This document shows positions 1 through 8,211 of a stretch of 64,000 bases of DNA, piece by piece. The notes under the pieces were generated by a model. That model had not been told where the DNA came from. It saw only the letters and a list, made by a program, of their open reading frames with translations, and searched no databases. The DNA lies in assembly GCF_023168165.1 (NCBI RefSeq), contig NZ_BQYJ01000007.1, positions 1 through 64,000 of the forward strand, read 5' to 3'. The position numbers and the translations under genes are program-made. Every line of letters begins with the position of its first letter. Position 1 is the stretch's first letter. The stretch is from Niallia sp. NCCP-28 (GTDB lineage: Bacteria > Bacillota > Bacilli > Bacillales > Cytobacillaceae).

Positions 1-226
1 TGTACATTATATGGTAAAATATGGAGTGTTAACTACCTCCTTTATTTATCCATGCCTCCACGAAGCCAAAAATAATCTGAACTCATTAACATCGTATATT
101 ATCTGAATAAAAGGGTTATGAAATCCTGCGAATAAGTGAGCATTCGAGAGATATCCGTATCAATCTGAGGGAGTTTAGTTAGGATTAACACAAACTTTCT
201 AAATAAAACAATCTCAACTATAGTGA

Positions 227-265
227 AAGGCATCTTGGTGTAATACTAAGGTGCCTTATATATTA
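227..265 (+). terminator. Terminator-like hairpin
   Basis: A 10-bp stem with one G-U pair (227-236 with 248-257) closes on an 11-nt loop and is followed by an AT-rich but not strongly T-rich tail. No intact gene precedes it, so it is probably left over from a lost plus-strand gene. Apart from it I see nothing supportable in 1-480. Confidence 0.35.
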
Positions 266-523
266 TTCAAGCAGGATTTTGTGTAGTTTTTCACTTAAAC
301 TAATCAACCCTTTTGTGAAAAAGAAGGATGCTCTTCATTTACCATTAAAAACGATTCCATGTTTGTTGGTTAGACAGTTCATTTATCACCGAAATGCTGA
401 CAATTTTTTTAAAAAAACCTAGGTAAACCTAATCGGTTCCCTTAAAGGGGAGAATGGTCCTTTTTAATTGGTATTAGGAGACTTGTAAAGAATATAGACT
501 GGAAAACGCAAAAATTTCTTCCA

Positions 524-1562
524 GTGAACTTTCGTCTAAACGGAATAAATCATACAAATCAAAATATTTTTTGCATTAATCCCTTTTGTATATGGTTTAG
601 AGTTTCGCAAGCTCGATTCGCAACCGCTAAAGGAAAACCACGATACAAAATTGTCGGTCAATCAGGGCACAAAACTATAGAATGTAATTGTGACCCAATC
701 TATCCGAATAGAGGGATGATCCTAATTAGGTCTGAAGTTGCTTATGCTTGGGATGCTAATTTTAACTAAATCATAACTGATACCAAAATATTTAAAGAAG
801 AACACCTTCACGATTTTGTCAGAAAAAATGCAAGACTGAGATTCATTTATTACCCACAGGAACTTACTGAAAATGATACACAATCAATGAGTGAGTATCA
901 AAATGACCTTTAACGATTTAACGGGAGAGAACGCTATATTGATGGTTTGTATACAAATTCCACATATACTTCTATGGCACACTTTTGGTTGATTAAAGAG
1001 ATGTTGAATGAGTGGCGATTTGTAACAGATATTGATACACCCTTGTTGTTCGCAATATAATATATATAGTGTTTTCAAATGAATTTAAGGGATTTGATGC
1101 TTACTCTTTCTTGTGTTTAACAGTCCGAGGAAAATCCAGAAAAAACAAGCTTTTACTGAATTCAAAGAAATGCGCAGGATTTAATTAATTGGGGATTAGC
1201 CAATAGAATAGAAAGTCGTTCTTTATAAACCATCGCTTACGAATACTTAACAGATATTTTTAAACATAAGGGCCATTCTTTTCAGAAGGAGATTGTTTTG
1301 CTCACCCATAGCTATTTAGTAAATTAGAAGAAGGCTGTCTGTTTTGGAGAGACCTTTGACTACTGCAAGAGGCGATGGAAAGAGCTATATTTATTCTAAA
1401 TTTAATCCTTAATATGCTCAAAGGGCTTTGACCATCTAAGAAGCTATTACAATTTTTGTTTTCCTTACCAAACTGGCGATAAAAAACGAATGACTCCGAC
1501 TCAACGTTTAGGTATCACGGATAAGATTTTCAAAATAAAAGATATTCTATATTTGAGATAAC
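524..1562 (+). pseudogene. Decayed insertion-element (transposase-like) protein
   Basis: Read in one plus-strand frame this stretch encodes recognisable protein for about 300 codons, interrupted by several stops. Examples are KPRYKIVGQSGHKTIEC near 640, GRERYIDGLYTNSTYTSM near 930 and GDGKSYIYSKFNP near 1360. After at least one frameshift it ends with SYYNFCFPYQTGDKK and a natural stop near 1560. From memory this resembles a family annotated as insertion element protein in Bacillus; I cannot name the IS. The longest uninterrupted piece (524-769, 81 codons) is only a fragment. No terminal repeats were identified, so the element limits are unknown. The number of stops makes it certainly inactive. 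Confidence 0.5.
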
Positions 1563-1617
1563 AAGATCGAATTACTTTCCCTGTGTTGAAATAAAATATA
1601 TAATATTAATGGAATTT

Positions 1618-1700
1618 AAATAGGCGATGGAGTTCGCCTTTAACCGCCGAATGGCTAATGACTCCTGCTGGTAACATTATTACTGGCAGGAGTCTTTTTA
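1618..1700 (+). promoter_or_regulatory. Fluoride (crcB) riboswitch with terminator
   Basis: The aptamer core GGCGATGGAGTTCGCC begins at 1623 and is followed by AACCGCC and TAATGACTCCT, the conserved order of the fluoride riboswitch family. A 15-bp stem (1660-1674 with 1680-1694, two G-U pairs) followed by a T-run forms the expression platform. Its 5' arm overlaps the conserved 3' end of the aptamer, so fluoride binding would be expected to prevent termination and allow expression of the two crcB genes that begin 27 bp downstream. The identification rests on sequence motif and genomic context, which agree. Confidence 0.93.
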
Positions 1701-1726
1701 TTTTTAAGAAATAGGGAGGCAGCAGA

Positions 1727-2101
1727 ATGATTTACTTTTGGGTAGGAATTGCAGGGACACTAGGAGCTATTTTAAGGTATATGATTGGAGTTTCATTATT
1801 TACAAATAGCACATTCCCATATGCGACATTAATGATTAATTTGATTGGGAGTTTTCTTTTGGCTTGGTTAACAACTAATTTATTTAAAAGGCTCTCGATT
1901 TCTCCTATCATTGCAACGACGTTAGGAACAGGATTTGTTGGGTCCTTTACAACCTTTTCAACTCTTAGCGTCGAAACTGTCAATTTGTTTCGGGCTGGAA
2001 ATATTGTTTTGGGCTTATCTTATGTATTCGTAAGTATTATTGGTGGATTAGCGATGAGCCGCTTAGGTTTTAAAGTAAGCCAGGAAGTGCAAAAATCTTG
2101 A
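1727..2101 (+). CDS. crcB1: Fluoride channel CrcB/Fluc, first subunit
   Basis: A 124-residue, four-helix membrane protein of the CrcB/Fluc family, which exports fluoride through dual-topology dimers. Visible signatures are the N-terminal GxxGAxxRY element (residues 10-18), the Asn-containing NLIGSF in helix 2 and the Phe-box segment [12 protein letters not shown] in helix 3. AGGGAGG sits 8 bp before the ATG. It lies directly behind the fluoride riboswitch and overlaps the second crcB by 4 nt, an arrangement typical of Gram-positive Fluc pairs that assemble as heterodimers. Regulation by fluoride through the riboswitch is strongly implied. No oddities. Confidence 0.95.
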   Translation: MIYFWVGIAGTLGAILRYMIGVSLFTNSTFPYATLMINLIGSFLLAWLTTNLFKRLSISPIIATTLGTGFVGSFTTFSTLSVETVNLFRAGNIVLGLSYVFVSIIGGLAMSRLGFKVSQEVQKS

Positions 2102-2466
2102 CAGTAGCACATATTTTATTAGTTGGTATTGGCGGTTTTTTCGGAGCGATTTCTCGATATTCAATCAGCAAGAAACTAAACGGTAAATCAACATTAAAAC
2201 TCCCCCTGGGAACTCTTACAGTAAATCTATTGGGAGCCTTTCTACTAGGGATTATTACTAGTGCTAAAGCAGATACGATGATAGCTCTTCTGCTTGGAAC
2301 TGGTTTTATGGGAGCTTTTACAACCTTTTCCACACTCAAATTAGAAATGATACAATTACATTTAAGTTTATATAAAAAGATATTTACCCTCTACACAATC
2401 ATCACCTATGGTGCAGGTATTATCCTAGCTTACTTAGGATATTTAGTCGGTAACTTCATTTTGTGA
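2098..2466 (+). CDS. crcB2: Fluoride channel CrcB/Fluc, second subunit
   Basis: A 122-residue paralogue of the preceding gene. It has the same landmarks: [12 protein letters not shown] at the N-terminus, [10 protein letters not shown] in helix 2 and [12 protein letters not shown] in helix 3. The start is a TTG overlapping the TGA stop of crcB1, so translation is probably coupled. In Bacillaceae paired crcB genes are thought to give an antiparallel heterodimer with two fluoride pores; the two genes here have diverged in the loops as expected for that. A strong terminator follows 10 bp after the stop and closes the operon. Confidence 0.94.
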   Translation: MTVAHILLVGIGGFFGAISRYSISKKLNGKSTLKLPLGTLTVNLLGAFLLGIITSAKADTMIALLLGTGFMGAFTTFSTLKLEMIQLHLSLYKKIFTLYTIITYGAGIILAYLGYLVGNFIL

Positions 2467-2476
2467 AATTAATGTT

Positions 2477-2510
2477 AAAAGAGCATCGAATTCGATGCTC
2501 TTTTTCGTTG
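2477..2510 (+). terminator. Terminator of the crcB operon
   Basis: A perfect 14-bp palindrome (2477-2490 with 2491-2504) runs into a T-rich tail. Flanking A and T runs could make it bidirectional, but no intact gene ends here from the other side. Confidence 0.85.
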
Positions 2511-2635
2511 TTTTGATGTCTATTTCAATTGCTAAAACTTATACTGAAATCTAGGGGAAACTTAATGTTATTTTAACAAAACTCCCCATCTAGAGAACCC
2601 GTTAAGGTAAACCTAGAATCTTTTTGATTGTTTAA

Positions 2636-3310
2636 TTATTTATTCTTCTTATAATTTTCGTAATTCTTATTACCACCAGAAAGATTATAGATATAGTTAA
2701 ACCCTAAGTTACGTATAACATTTTTGTGCAGTATTCCCAGTCACTCCACCATTACAGTAAGTTTACTGTTGGAAAATTGGGATCAAGTTCTTTACATTTC
2801 CCACGCAATTCGCCTAGTGGTATATTTATTGCAGTCGCCACTTTTGATACATTATATTGTTTTGGTGGACGTGTATCAATAACTTGAATGGCTTCTCCCT
2901 CTTGGGTGTAATTAGCTTATTTTTCTTATCAATAGCTTTTTGCAAAGCCATCCCAGTATACATAGCTGGATCTTTAGTTGTGCTGAATGGTGGTGAGTAG
3001 GCAAGATCAAGATGGAATAAGTCTTCTGCTTTTTCCTTAAACGTAAGAGCTGTTACAAAAGACATCAATTCTTTTATCCACTCCTTCTTCAACTACTATT
3101 TGTACACCTAAAACCCTTACAATTTTTTCCTTAATAACTATTAATTTCTCCCAAATACTCTGAACTAGCTGGTTTAATATTATGAAGTATTTCAATATCA
3201 TAGCCTTCTTCTAACGCTTCTAGCTCATTCATACCTGTTTGACTAACAGCTAAATCAAATACACGTAGTATACCTGTGTCTAAAATACCTCTATGTTCTA
3301 AAGAGCCACC
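2636..3310 (-). pseudogene. CoA-disulfide reductase/rhodanese, 3' remnant
   Basis: Read leftwards the segment gives the C-terminal half of a pyridine nucleotide-disulfide oxidoreductase of the CoA-disulfide reductase type: LRVFDLAVSQTGMNE, then EILHNIKPASSEYLGEI, then DLFHLDLAYSPPFSTTKD, which is the dimerisation domain. A fused rhodanese domain follows: QVIDTRPPKQYN, a CNGGVTGNTAQ active-site-like loop and a natural stop at 2636. At least two frameshifts and an internal deletion break it, and the FAD/NAD domains are missing. Such enzymes reduce CoA or related disulfides and are common in metal- and sulfur-stress islands. It cannot be functional as it stands. Confidence 0.8.
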
Positions 3311-3650
3311 CGTAAATCATTTTCTTGTCTAACTTTAATGCTCTAACCATCGCTAAAACAATTGGTGTTAAATTATGCCCCATCATTTGCGAAAAACGCT
3401 GCAACAATAGCCCCCTAGAATAGCAACGTAAACAAACATCTTCAAGCTGTTACCACCAGCATCTAGCTTCTGCCATATGTAAAGCTGCCCATTCAAAAAA
3501 TCCAATTTCATCTAAGATTAATGAAATAATAATGAATGCAACAAATGCCATTGTTGCATTCCGTACAATCCCTGTTACGTCAACGAGATCATTAAAATCA
3601 ACTACACCAACAAGAAGCGCTAATATTGCTCCGCCATTAATGGTGAAGTG
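3311..3650 (-). pseudogene. arsB: ArsB-type arsenite pump fragment
   Basis: The minus strand encodes part of the N-terminal third of an ArsB-family arsenite efflux protein. [14 protein letters not shown], then [20 protein letters not shown] and [16 protein letters not shown] are diagnostic, followed after a frameshift by LTPIVLAMVRALKLD. The fragment joins the CoA-disulfide reductase remnant without a gap, so a deletion has fused two originally separate genes. No start codon and no C-terminal half are present. It suggests that an arsenic resistance segment once lay here. Confidence 0.75.
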
Positions 3651-3694
3651 AAAGGTACAAGATTTAGAATAATACTTTAGGATTTAGAATAAAT

Positions 3695-4033
3695 ATGGTA
3701 AAGGCGATGTATAAACTACATACTACGGGCGAAGAAGAATATTATTCAGATTCCTATAAGCATATCGATTTAATCATCGTTGATGAAATTGAACGATTAA
3801 AACTGCAAAGTTTAGAACAACTTAGGGATATTTACGATCAAAACAACGTAGCAATGATATTAATTGGAATGCCAGGAATTGAAAAGCGATTAGCTCGTTA
3901 CCCTCAACTATACTCTATAATTGGTTTTGCTCATGAATTTGACAAACTAAGTAAAGATGAAGCTCATCATATACTGGAGTATAAATGGGAAGAACTTGGA
4001 CTAAAAATAACTATTAAAATAAGTGAAAAATAA
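3695..4033 (+). pseudogene. AAA ATPase fragment, TniB/TnsC-like
   Basis: This 112-codon open frame contains a Walker B segment (HIDLIIVDEIERL), then MILIGMPGIEKRLARYPQLYS and FAHEFDKLSKDEAHHIL. These resemble the C-terminal part of AAA ATPases that act as target-selection factors in Tn7/Tn5053/Tn552-like transposition. The Walker A region and everything before it are absent, and the ATG at 3695 has no convincing ribosome binding site, so I treat it as a truncated remnant. A partner integrase/transposase was not found nearby. A role in plasmid-borne DNA handling other than transposition cannot be excluded. Confidence 0.55.
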
Positions 4034-4129
4034 AACTTAAATTTACACATTAATACAAAAAGCTATCCTTAATTTTTATTTAATATGATTTAGCAGTATT
4101 TAACCCTTCGACTAAAAGAGAAGAGAAAT

Positions 4130-4363
4130 TGGACTGGTGTAATTAAGAACTCTTCTATCTATTTTTGGTTTAATTGCGTAGATGAAGTTAATATCATAAA
4201 TAAGGATGAATGGCATTACTAACTTGTTCAAAGTTCTGAAATAGTAAAAATAACTGCCCAGGTAAGTTCCCTTAAACAATAATCACCAAATAATCATATA
4301 TATTTAATTCCTGTAGCATTTGGTATTTTTTATGAAGATGACCTAGCAAAGGATAAACAATAG
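4130..4363 (+). pseudogene. Unrecognised broken reading frame
   Basis: One plus-strand frame reads as plausible protein (WTGVIKNSSIYFWFNC, SEIVKITAQVSSLKQ, IYLIPVAFGIFYEDDLAKD) with two internal stops and a final stop that lies inside a terminator stem. I do not recognise the family. The end coinciding with a terminator is the main reason to list it; it may equally be noise. Confidence 0.25.
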
Positions 4364-4390
4364 TTTTTGGGTTTATCCTTTTTATTTGTT
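4348..4390 (+). terminator. Terminator, plus strand
   Basis: An 11-bp stem (4348-4358 with 4371-4381) with a 12-nt loop is followed by TTTATTTG. It would terminate the broken frame that ends at 4363. Confidence 0.6.
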
Positions 4391-4420
4391 TATTTATGCA
4401 TGGAGGACTATACTTTATGA

Positions 4421-4452
4421 AATAAAAAAAGCCCTGAGAAAATATCAGGACT
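4421..4452 (-). terminator. Terminator, minus strand
   Basis: An 8-bp stem with one G-U pair (4430-4437 with 4445-4452) is followed on the minus strand by a run of seven T. It fits as the original terminator of the minus-strand ROK kinase gene whose N-terminal half lies at 4869-5400. Confidence 0.65.
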
Positions 4453-4639
4453 TTAGCTTTATCATCTAGAAGTATAGTTCTAATTTGAAAACTTACTTAC
4501 TTATCAGAATTCCGATTGATTAGCAAATATTTTTGCACTTTCTGGAAAAATAGATTTTCCTTAATCTCTTGTACCGATAAAAATAGTTTAGCCATATCCA
4601 TTATCTTTTGTTTCTCAATTAGTATCTTTAAAAATAGAT

Positions 4640-4840
4640 ATGGGTATAAGTGCTCAACCAATACTAATTGAACGGATAAAATGGGCGGTTGAAGAATTGA
4701 AGAAAGCAAATACAATGCATATAGCAAAGCCAAATATCGTATGCTGTCATTATCAAAATAACGCTAATTTATATGGTGCTTTATATCATTTGTTAACAGA
4801 GAATGATAGATTAGAAGGTCGGGTTACAGCATATAATTAA
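4640..4840 (+). pseudogene. ROK-family kinase, C-terminal fragment (inverted)
   Basis: The plus strand encodes GISAQPILIERIKWAVEELK, then AKPNIVCCHYQNNANLYGAL and a stop at 4840. This is the C-terminal segment of ROK-family sugar kinases/regulators, where a GGGIS turn precedes the final helices and N/G-rich LYGAL ends the fold. The matching N-terminal half lies just to the right on the opposite strand with its broken end facing this fragment. That is the geometry produced by inversion of the gene's 3' end. The two halves do not make a complete protein, since about 60-80 residues are missing between them. Confidence 0.65.
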
Positions 4841-4868
4841 AGATTATATTTTGGTTGGGGAAAAGGTA

Positions 4869-5400
4869 TATTTCAACTAGAAATTCTACTGCAGATCCTT
4901 CAAAACCTACAAAAGTGGCTTCGTTTGTCTCCTTACTCATACCAGACATGACAAAACTTAATTCTCCAGAGAGTAAATTACCCCCGTGACGTATCTTGCC
5001 GTTCAGAATAATCCCACCACCTACGCCACTCCCCAATACAAGTACAACAGCGTCCTGTTTACCTTTAATGCTACCTAGCCATAGCTCCGCTAAGGCTGCG
5101 CATCTTCCATCATTTTCTATTGCTACGTCAATATTGTAATGATCAGCTAACTTTTTCTTTAGATTCACATTGTGCTGAAAAGGAAAGGATCCACCGTTAT
5201 ATATAATTCCTTTTTTTGTATCAACAGCACCAGGGCAGCTAATTGCAATTTCTCTGATATCCTTACTGTAATAGTCATCAATTACATGAAATAATTTTCG
5301 GTCGAATTCTTCTATATTTTTACGTGAAATAGGACAGCTATCACTTTTGTAAGCTTTTAAGTGGTTATAACGCTCCCAAATAGGATGTTTAAATAATCCA
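4869..5400 (-). pseudogene. ROK-family kinase, N-terminal/central fragment
   Basis: The minus strand encodes IREIAISCPGAVDTKKGIIY, then AIENDGRCAALAELWLGS, VVLVLGSGVGGGIILNGK and a GELSF segment. These are the sugar-binding and phosphate-2 motifs of ROK proteins (glucokinase/N-acetylmannosamine kinase type). The first about 30 residues, including the DxGxT ATP motif, are replaced by unrelated sequence, and the zinc-binding and C-terminal parts are lost after GFEGSAVEF. The open frame continues past both breaks (4824-5495) but those ends are not ROK-like. No function is expected. Confidence 0.7.
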
Positions 5401-5544
5401 TTTATTGATATAGAAGTTAGATATGGAAATAATGTAGATGTGTATGGAACAGCTATTAAAGAAATTAGAATCATACTATTATTTATAAGTGGCATACTTT
5501 ATCTATTTGGTATTTACTATTTAATTACAGGAATTAAGAGGTAA
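5401..5544 (+). pseudogene. Membrane-protein 3' fragment
   Basis: An open plus-strand frame without a start encodes VRYGNNVDVYGTAIKEIR, one strongly hydrophobic helix (ILLFISGILYLFGIYYL) and a stop at 5542. It reads like the C-terminus of a small membrane protein cut off where the ROK fragment begins. The family is not recognised. From 5545 to 5900 I see no supportable feature. Confidence 0.3.
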
Positions 5545-5902
5545 CACTATTATGAAATGAATGTGCGATATTTTAGGAGGTATCGCATTTTCTCTTGCAC
5601 TAAGAGAGTAGAATTCCTTATAGAAGAAACGCTTGTGTCATAAACATGGCATTATTCCTGTAATAATTAACTCAAAAAGGCTGAGTTTGTGAAAAAATGC
5701 ACTTAAAGAAACAGGGGCGATCGTTTAACAACATATAGCAATATAAAAGATTTTTCAGTGCAATTTAACGCCTAAACTAAATGAAAAATAACTCCTAAAT
5801 TGACAGTCCGTTGTTTTGGTGTCAATTCTTTTAAGTTACGACTCATACAAAAAAAGAAACATCTTCTATAATATTAAATGCTTCTACTTTTTTTATAAAC
5901 TT

Positions 5903-6070
5903 TCATTTCTTTTCTTCTATACATTGCGAAAATAACTCTTGTACTAGTTCTAATCTTCGATTCCCTAAAAAGATTATTTGTGATAAAAATGCAAATGAAA
6001 CAAATACTAAAAAAATAAAATCTATATATCCAAAGCTACTAAAAATATTTAACATCTCTACATAATCCAT
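5903..6070 (-). CDS. Small membrane protein, 55 residues
   Basis: An ATG-initiated frame of 55 codons starts MDYVEMLNIFSSFGY, continues with one hydrophobic helix (IDFIFLVFVSFAFLSQIIFL) and ends with a charged cytoplasmic-type tail GNRRLELVQELFSQC...EEKK. The composition is protein-like. The nearest purine-rich sequence, AAGGTG, is about 15 bp before the ATG, so translation is uncertain. It lies downstream of the PIN-domain gene but is separated from it by a terminator. Function unknown. Confidence 0.35.
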   Translation of the reverse strand: MDYVEMLNIFSSFGYIDFIFLVFVSFAFLSQIIFLGNRRLELVQELFSQCIEEKK

Positions 6071-6081
6071 AGTAGAAATAT

Positions 6082-6126
6082 AAAAGCACCTTAAGTATCA
6101 TACTTTGACTCAACTTAGGGTGCCTT
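6082..6126 (-). terminator. Terminator of the XRE-PIN operon
   Basis: A 12-13-bp stem with G-U pairs (about 6083-6095 with 6113-6126) is followed on the minus strand by TTTTATATTT. It sits 12 bp beyond the PIN-gene stop. Confidence 0.65.
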
Positions 6127-6137
6127 AGTGTATAGTA

Positions 6138-6677
6138 CTATTCAATATTATAGTAAGAAAAAACAGCTTTTTTGACTTTTTTGCCCAAGTAAGAAGAACA
6201 CTCAGGGGAAAATAACTTTTTTATTAAACCTTCAAACTTACCTTTACTAATGATACCATGTTCAAATGCACAACATAATATTCCAATGGTTCCTGTACAT
6301 TCAACATTATATTCGTTACAGATACTTATAACTCTTTTTTCATTTGATGTGCAGTAGATCATCTTTTCCCTTGCAATTGCGATACATTCTGCATCATAGT
6401 CAGAAAGAGCAGGCTTGTCCTTTAAAATTTTACTCAAAAACTCGTACGATTCAACCTTTTCTATGGCAGTTGGTTGATATTCTAACCATTCAATATTCGA
6501 TTGAATAGTTTCGAGAATAGCCTCACGTTCTAAAATACTTTGTGGTATATAGACTTTTACAAATACTTGATTAATTAAGGATATACATTGAAGCTCTGTA
6601 AAATCATTCAGAATGTTATTATCCAGCACTCCTACTTTTCCCATAAGATTTTTAATCTTCTGTGTATTGATCTCCAT
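6138..6677 (-). CDS. PIN-domain protein (putative toxin)
   Basis: A 179-residue PIN-like nuclease-fold protein. The first acidic site is VLDNNILND near residue 20, a conserved Glu lies in QSILEREAI, and the central acidic motif is LSDYDAECIAIA followed by TSNEKRV. PIN domains cleave RNA with Mg2+ or Mn2+ held by these acids. I chose ATG 6677 (MEINTQKIK) because the longer frame begins inside the upstream gene with no family similarity; the chosen start still overlaps that gene by 26 bp, indicating translational coupling. Pairing with an XRE-ImmA/IrrE protein matches a predicted toxin-antitoxin arrangement (COG2856 with PIN). A role as a regulatory partner rather than a toxin is possible. Confidence 0.7.
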   Translation of the reverse strand: MEINTQKIKNLMGKVGVLDNNILNDFTELQCISLINQVFVKVYIPQSILEREAILETIQSNIEWLEYQPTAIEKVESYEFLSKILKDKPALSDYDAECIAIAREKMIYCTSNEKRVISICNEYNVECTGTIGILCCAFEHGIISKGKFEGLIKKLFSPECSSYLGKKVKKAVFSYYNIE

Positions 6678-7809
6678 AGTCCTCTTCTTCAGCCCATGCT
6701 TTAACGAGCAGGCGTGCCTCCTTGTCATTTAATGATAACAACTCGGCAACCTTATTTGTAGTCACCTTATCCTCCAAGTACAATCTACGAAGAATGGATT
6801 TTAACTTCTTATTTTTTTCTATTGGTTCTATTGGTTGAGGCTCTTTATGGTCAAATCCTGAATTTTTGAGTTTGTTAAATAGGGCACCAAATGTTTTTTG
6901 CTCTATATAACCTTCCTCTTTTAATGCCATTAATAATGATTTTGCACTTACACCGAATTCCTTTTTCACTTCAAAAACACTATTAAAGTTAGATATAAAA
7001 CCTCTAAACAGTCTTTTATAACCTCTTAATTTATGTCTAGGAATCAAGAAATAACCCGCAAATTTATCAACAATTTTTTCATTAATATTATTACGCGTTT
7101 TACTATAAGTTAACTCTCCTGGTTCTCTATCATAATCCTCTCGATGAAATATCAGATGCCCAAGTTCATGTATGACACTAAATATCTTTCTTTCCTCAGG
7201 AATATTAGGGCTATCATTTATTATAATAAAGGCACCCTTATCTTCTGAATAGGCAGATAATCCAAATATTTTTTCGTTATCTAACTGTAAAGCTAAAACA
7301 TTTATATTATTTTTTTCTAAAATTGAGTAAATATCGTAATCAAGAATTTCTTCTACTCCAAATGCCATTCTTTGTTTTTCAGCTATTTCTCTTATAATTT
7401 CAAGATCATCATCAGTAAGTTTATTTTCTTTTAAATGTAACTTATATGCTTGAGGTAAAAAAGCTACATTATTTTCTCCAGCCAACTCTAAGATTCGGAT
7501 GTATTCATTTAGAAAATTGTTAAGAGAAAGGGCTAAATCATCTTCAAAGTTTTCTTGAGGATTATCTGCTCTAAACATAAAGGACATGGATGAATCCTCA
7601 TCAGATTCTAAAAACCATTTAAATGGTAAGTTAAACTTAGTAGCTAATCTGAATAGTCTTGCACTATCGATTACCTGATCCCCAGATAAATATTTAGCAA
7701 TCGTAACTCTAGTCACCCCAATAATGTTACCGATGTCCTCATTAGTTAATCCTTTAGATTGCTTTAATCTTTCTATGTTTTGTCCAATCACCTTTGCAAT
7801 GTTTTCCAT
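6652..7809 (-). CDS. XRE regulator with ImmA/IrrE metallopeptidase domain
   Basis: A 385-residue two-domain protein. Residues 1-65 form a Cro/CI-type helix-turn-helix (ERLKQSKGLTNEDIGNIIGV, then TRVTIAKYLSG). The middle carries an ImmA/IrrE-family zinc peptidase with HELGHLIFH near residue 215 and a downstream Glu/Asp-rich EKIVDKFAGYFLIP. The C-terminal 90 residues (after about 295) hold a further helical region. Such proteins cleave partner repressors or act as antitoxins by DNA binding. It overlaps the PIN gene, and AGGAGG-type sequence precedes ATG 7809. Autoregulation through the HTH is likely but no operator was identified. Confidence 0.85.
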   Translation of the reverse strand: MENIAKVIGQNIERLKQSKGLTNEDIGNIIGVTRVTIAKYLSGDQVIDSARLFRLATKFNLPFKWFLESDEDSSMSFMFRADNPQENFEDDLALSLNNFLNEYIRILELAGENNVAFLPQAYKLHLKENKLTDDDLEIIREIAEKQRMAFGVEEILDYDIYSILEKNNINVLALQLDNEKIFGLSAYSEDKGAFIIINDSPNIPEERKIFSVIHELGHLIFHREDYDREPGELTYSKTRNNINEKIVDKFAGYFLIPRHKLRGYKRLFRGFISNFNSVFEVKKEFGVSAKSLLMALKEEGYIEQKTFGALFNKLKNSGFDHKEPQPIEPIEKNKKLKSILRRLYLEDKVTTNKVAELLSLNDKEARLLVKAWAEEEDYGDQYTED

Positions 7810-7916
7810 CTACACACCTCCTCTTAATTTAACTTGAATGTTAAAAATAATTTACCCTAAACAGATTATATTATACATTGAGTGTAAAGAAAAGTTTCTT
7901 TTTTGCTTGACCATAT

Positions 7917-7962
7917 AAAAAAAAACAACTATATTAATAATTGTAGATAGTTGTTTTTTCGC
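7917..7962. terminator. Bidirectional terminator-like hairpin
   Basis: A 12-bp stem, AAAAAACAACTA (7920-7931) pairing with TAGTTGTTTTTT (7948-7959), has T-runs on both strands. It stands between two divergent genes where no gene ends, so it is either an insulator left by a lost gene or a 5' regulatory hairpin. Nothing else is visible between 7963 and 8190. Confidence 0.5.
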
Positions 7963-8211
7963 ATAGACCAATAAAACCAATCAAAACTGATACTGCAATA
8001 TCAGATAATAGGTTTGTCTACGTTCCATATTAATTTCAATCCAATACATTATATAAGAAAATTTCTAGAAAGGCAATGTAATTTGTCTTATTAGAAATGA
8101 ATATATAAGGAATATAGACTTATCTTTTGATTCGGTAAGGAAGGAGAATTAATCAAATAGGTCTTAATGCGGGAATACCTCCATCTAACAAAACTATTGG
8201 AGGCAAAAATA

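Noticed and set aside
4497-4733. Open minus-strand frame of 78 codons overlapping the ROK C-terminal fragment
   Set aside because: No family resemblance or ribosome binding site, and the opposite strand has clear ROK motifs.
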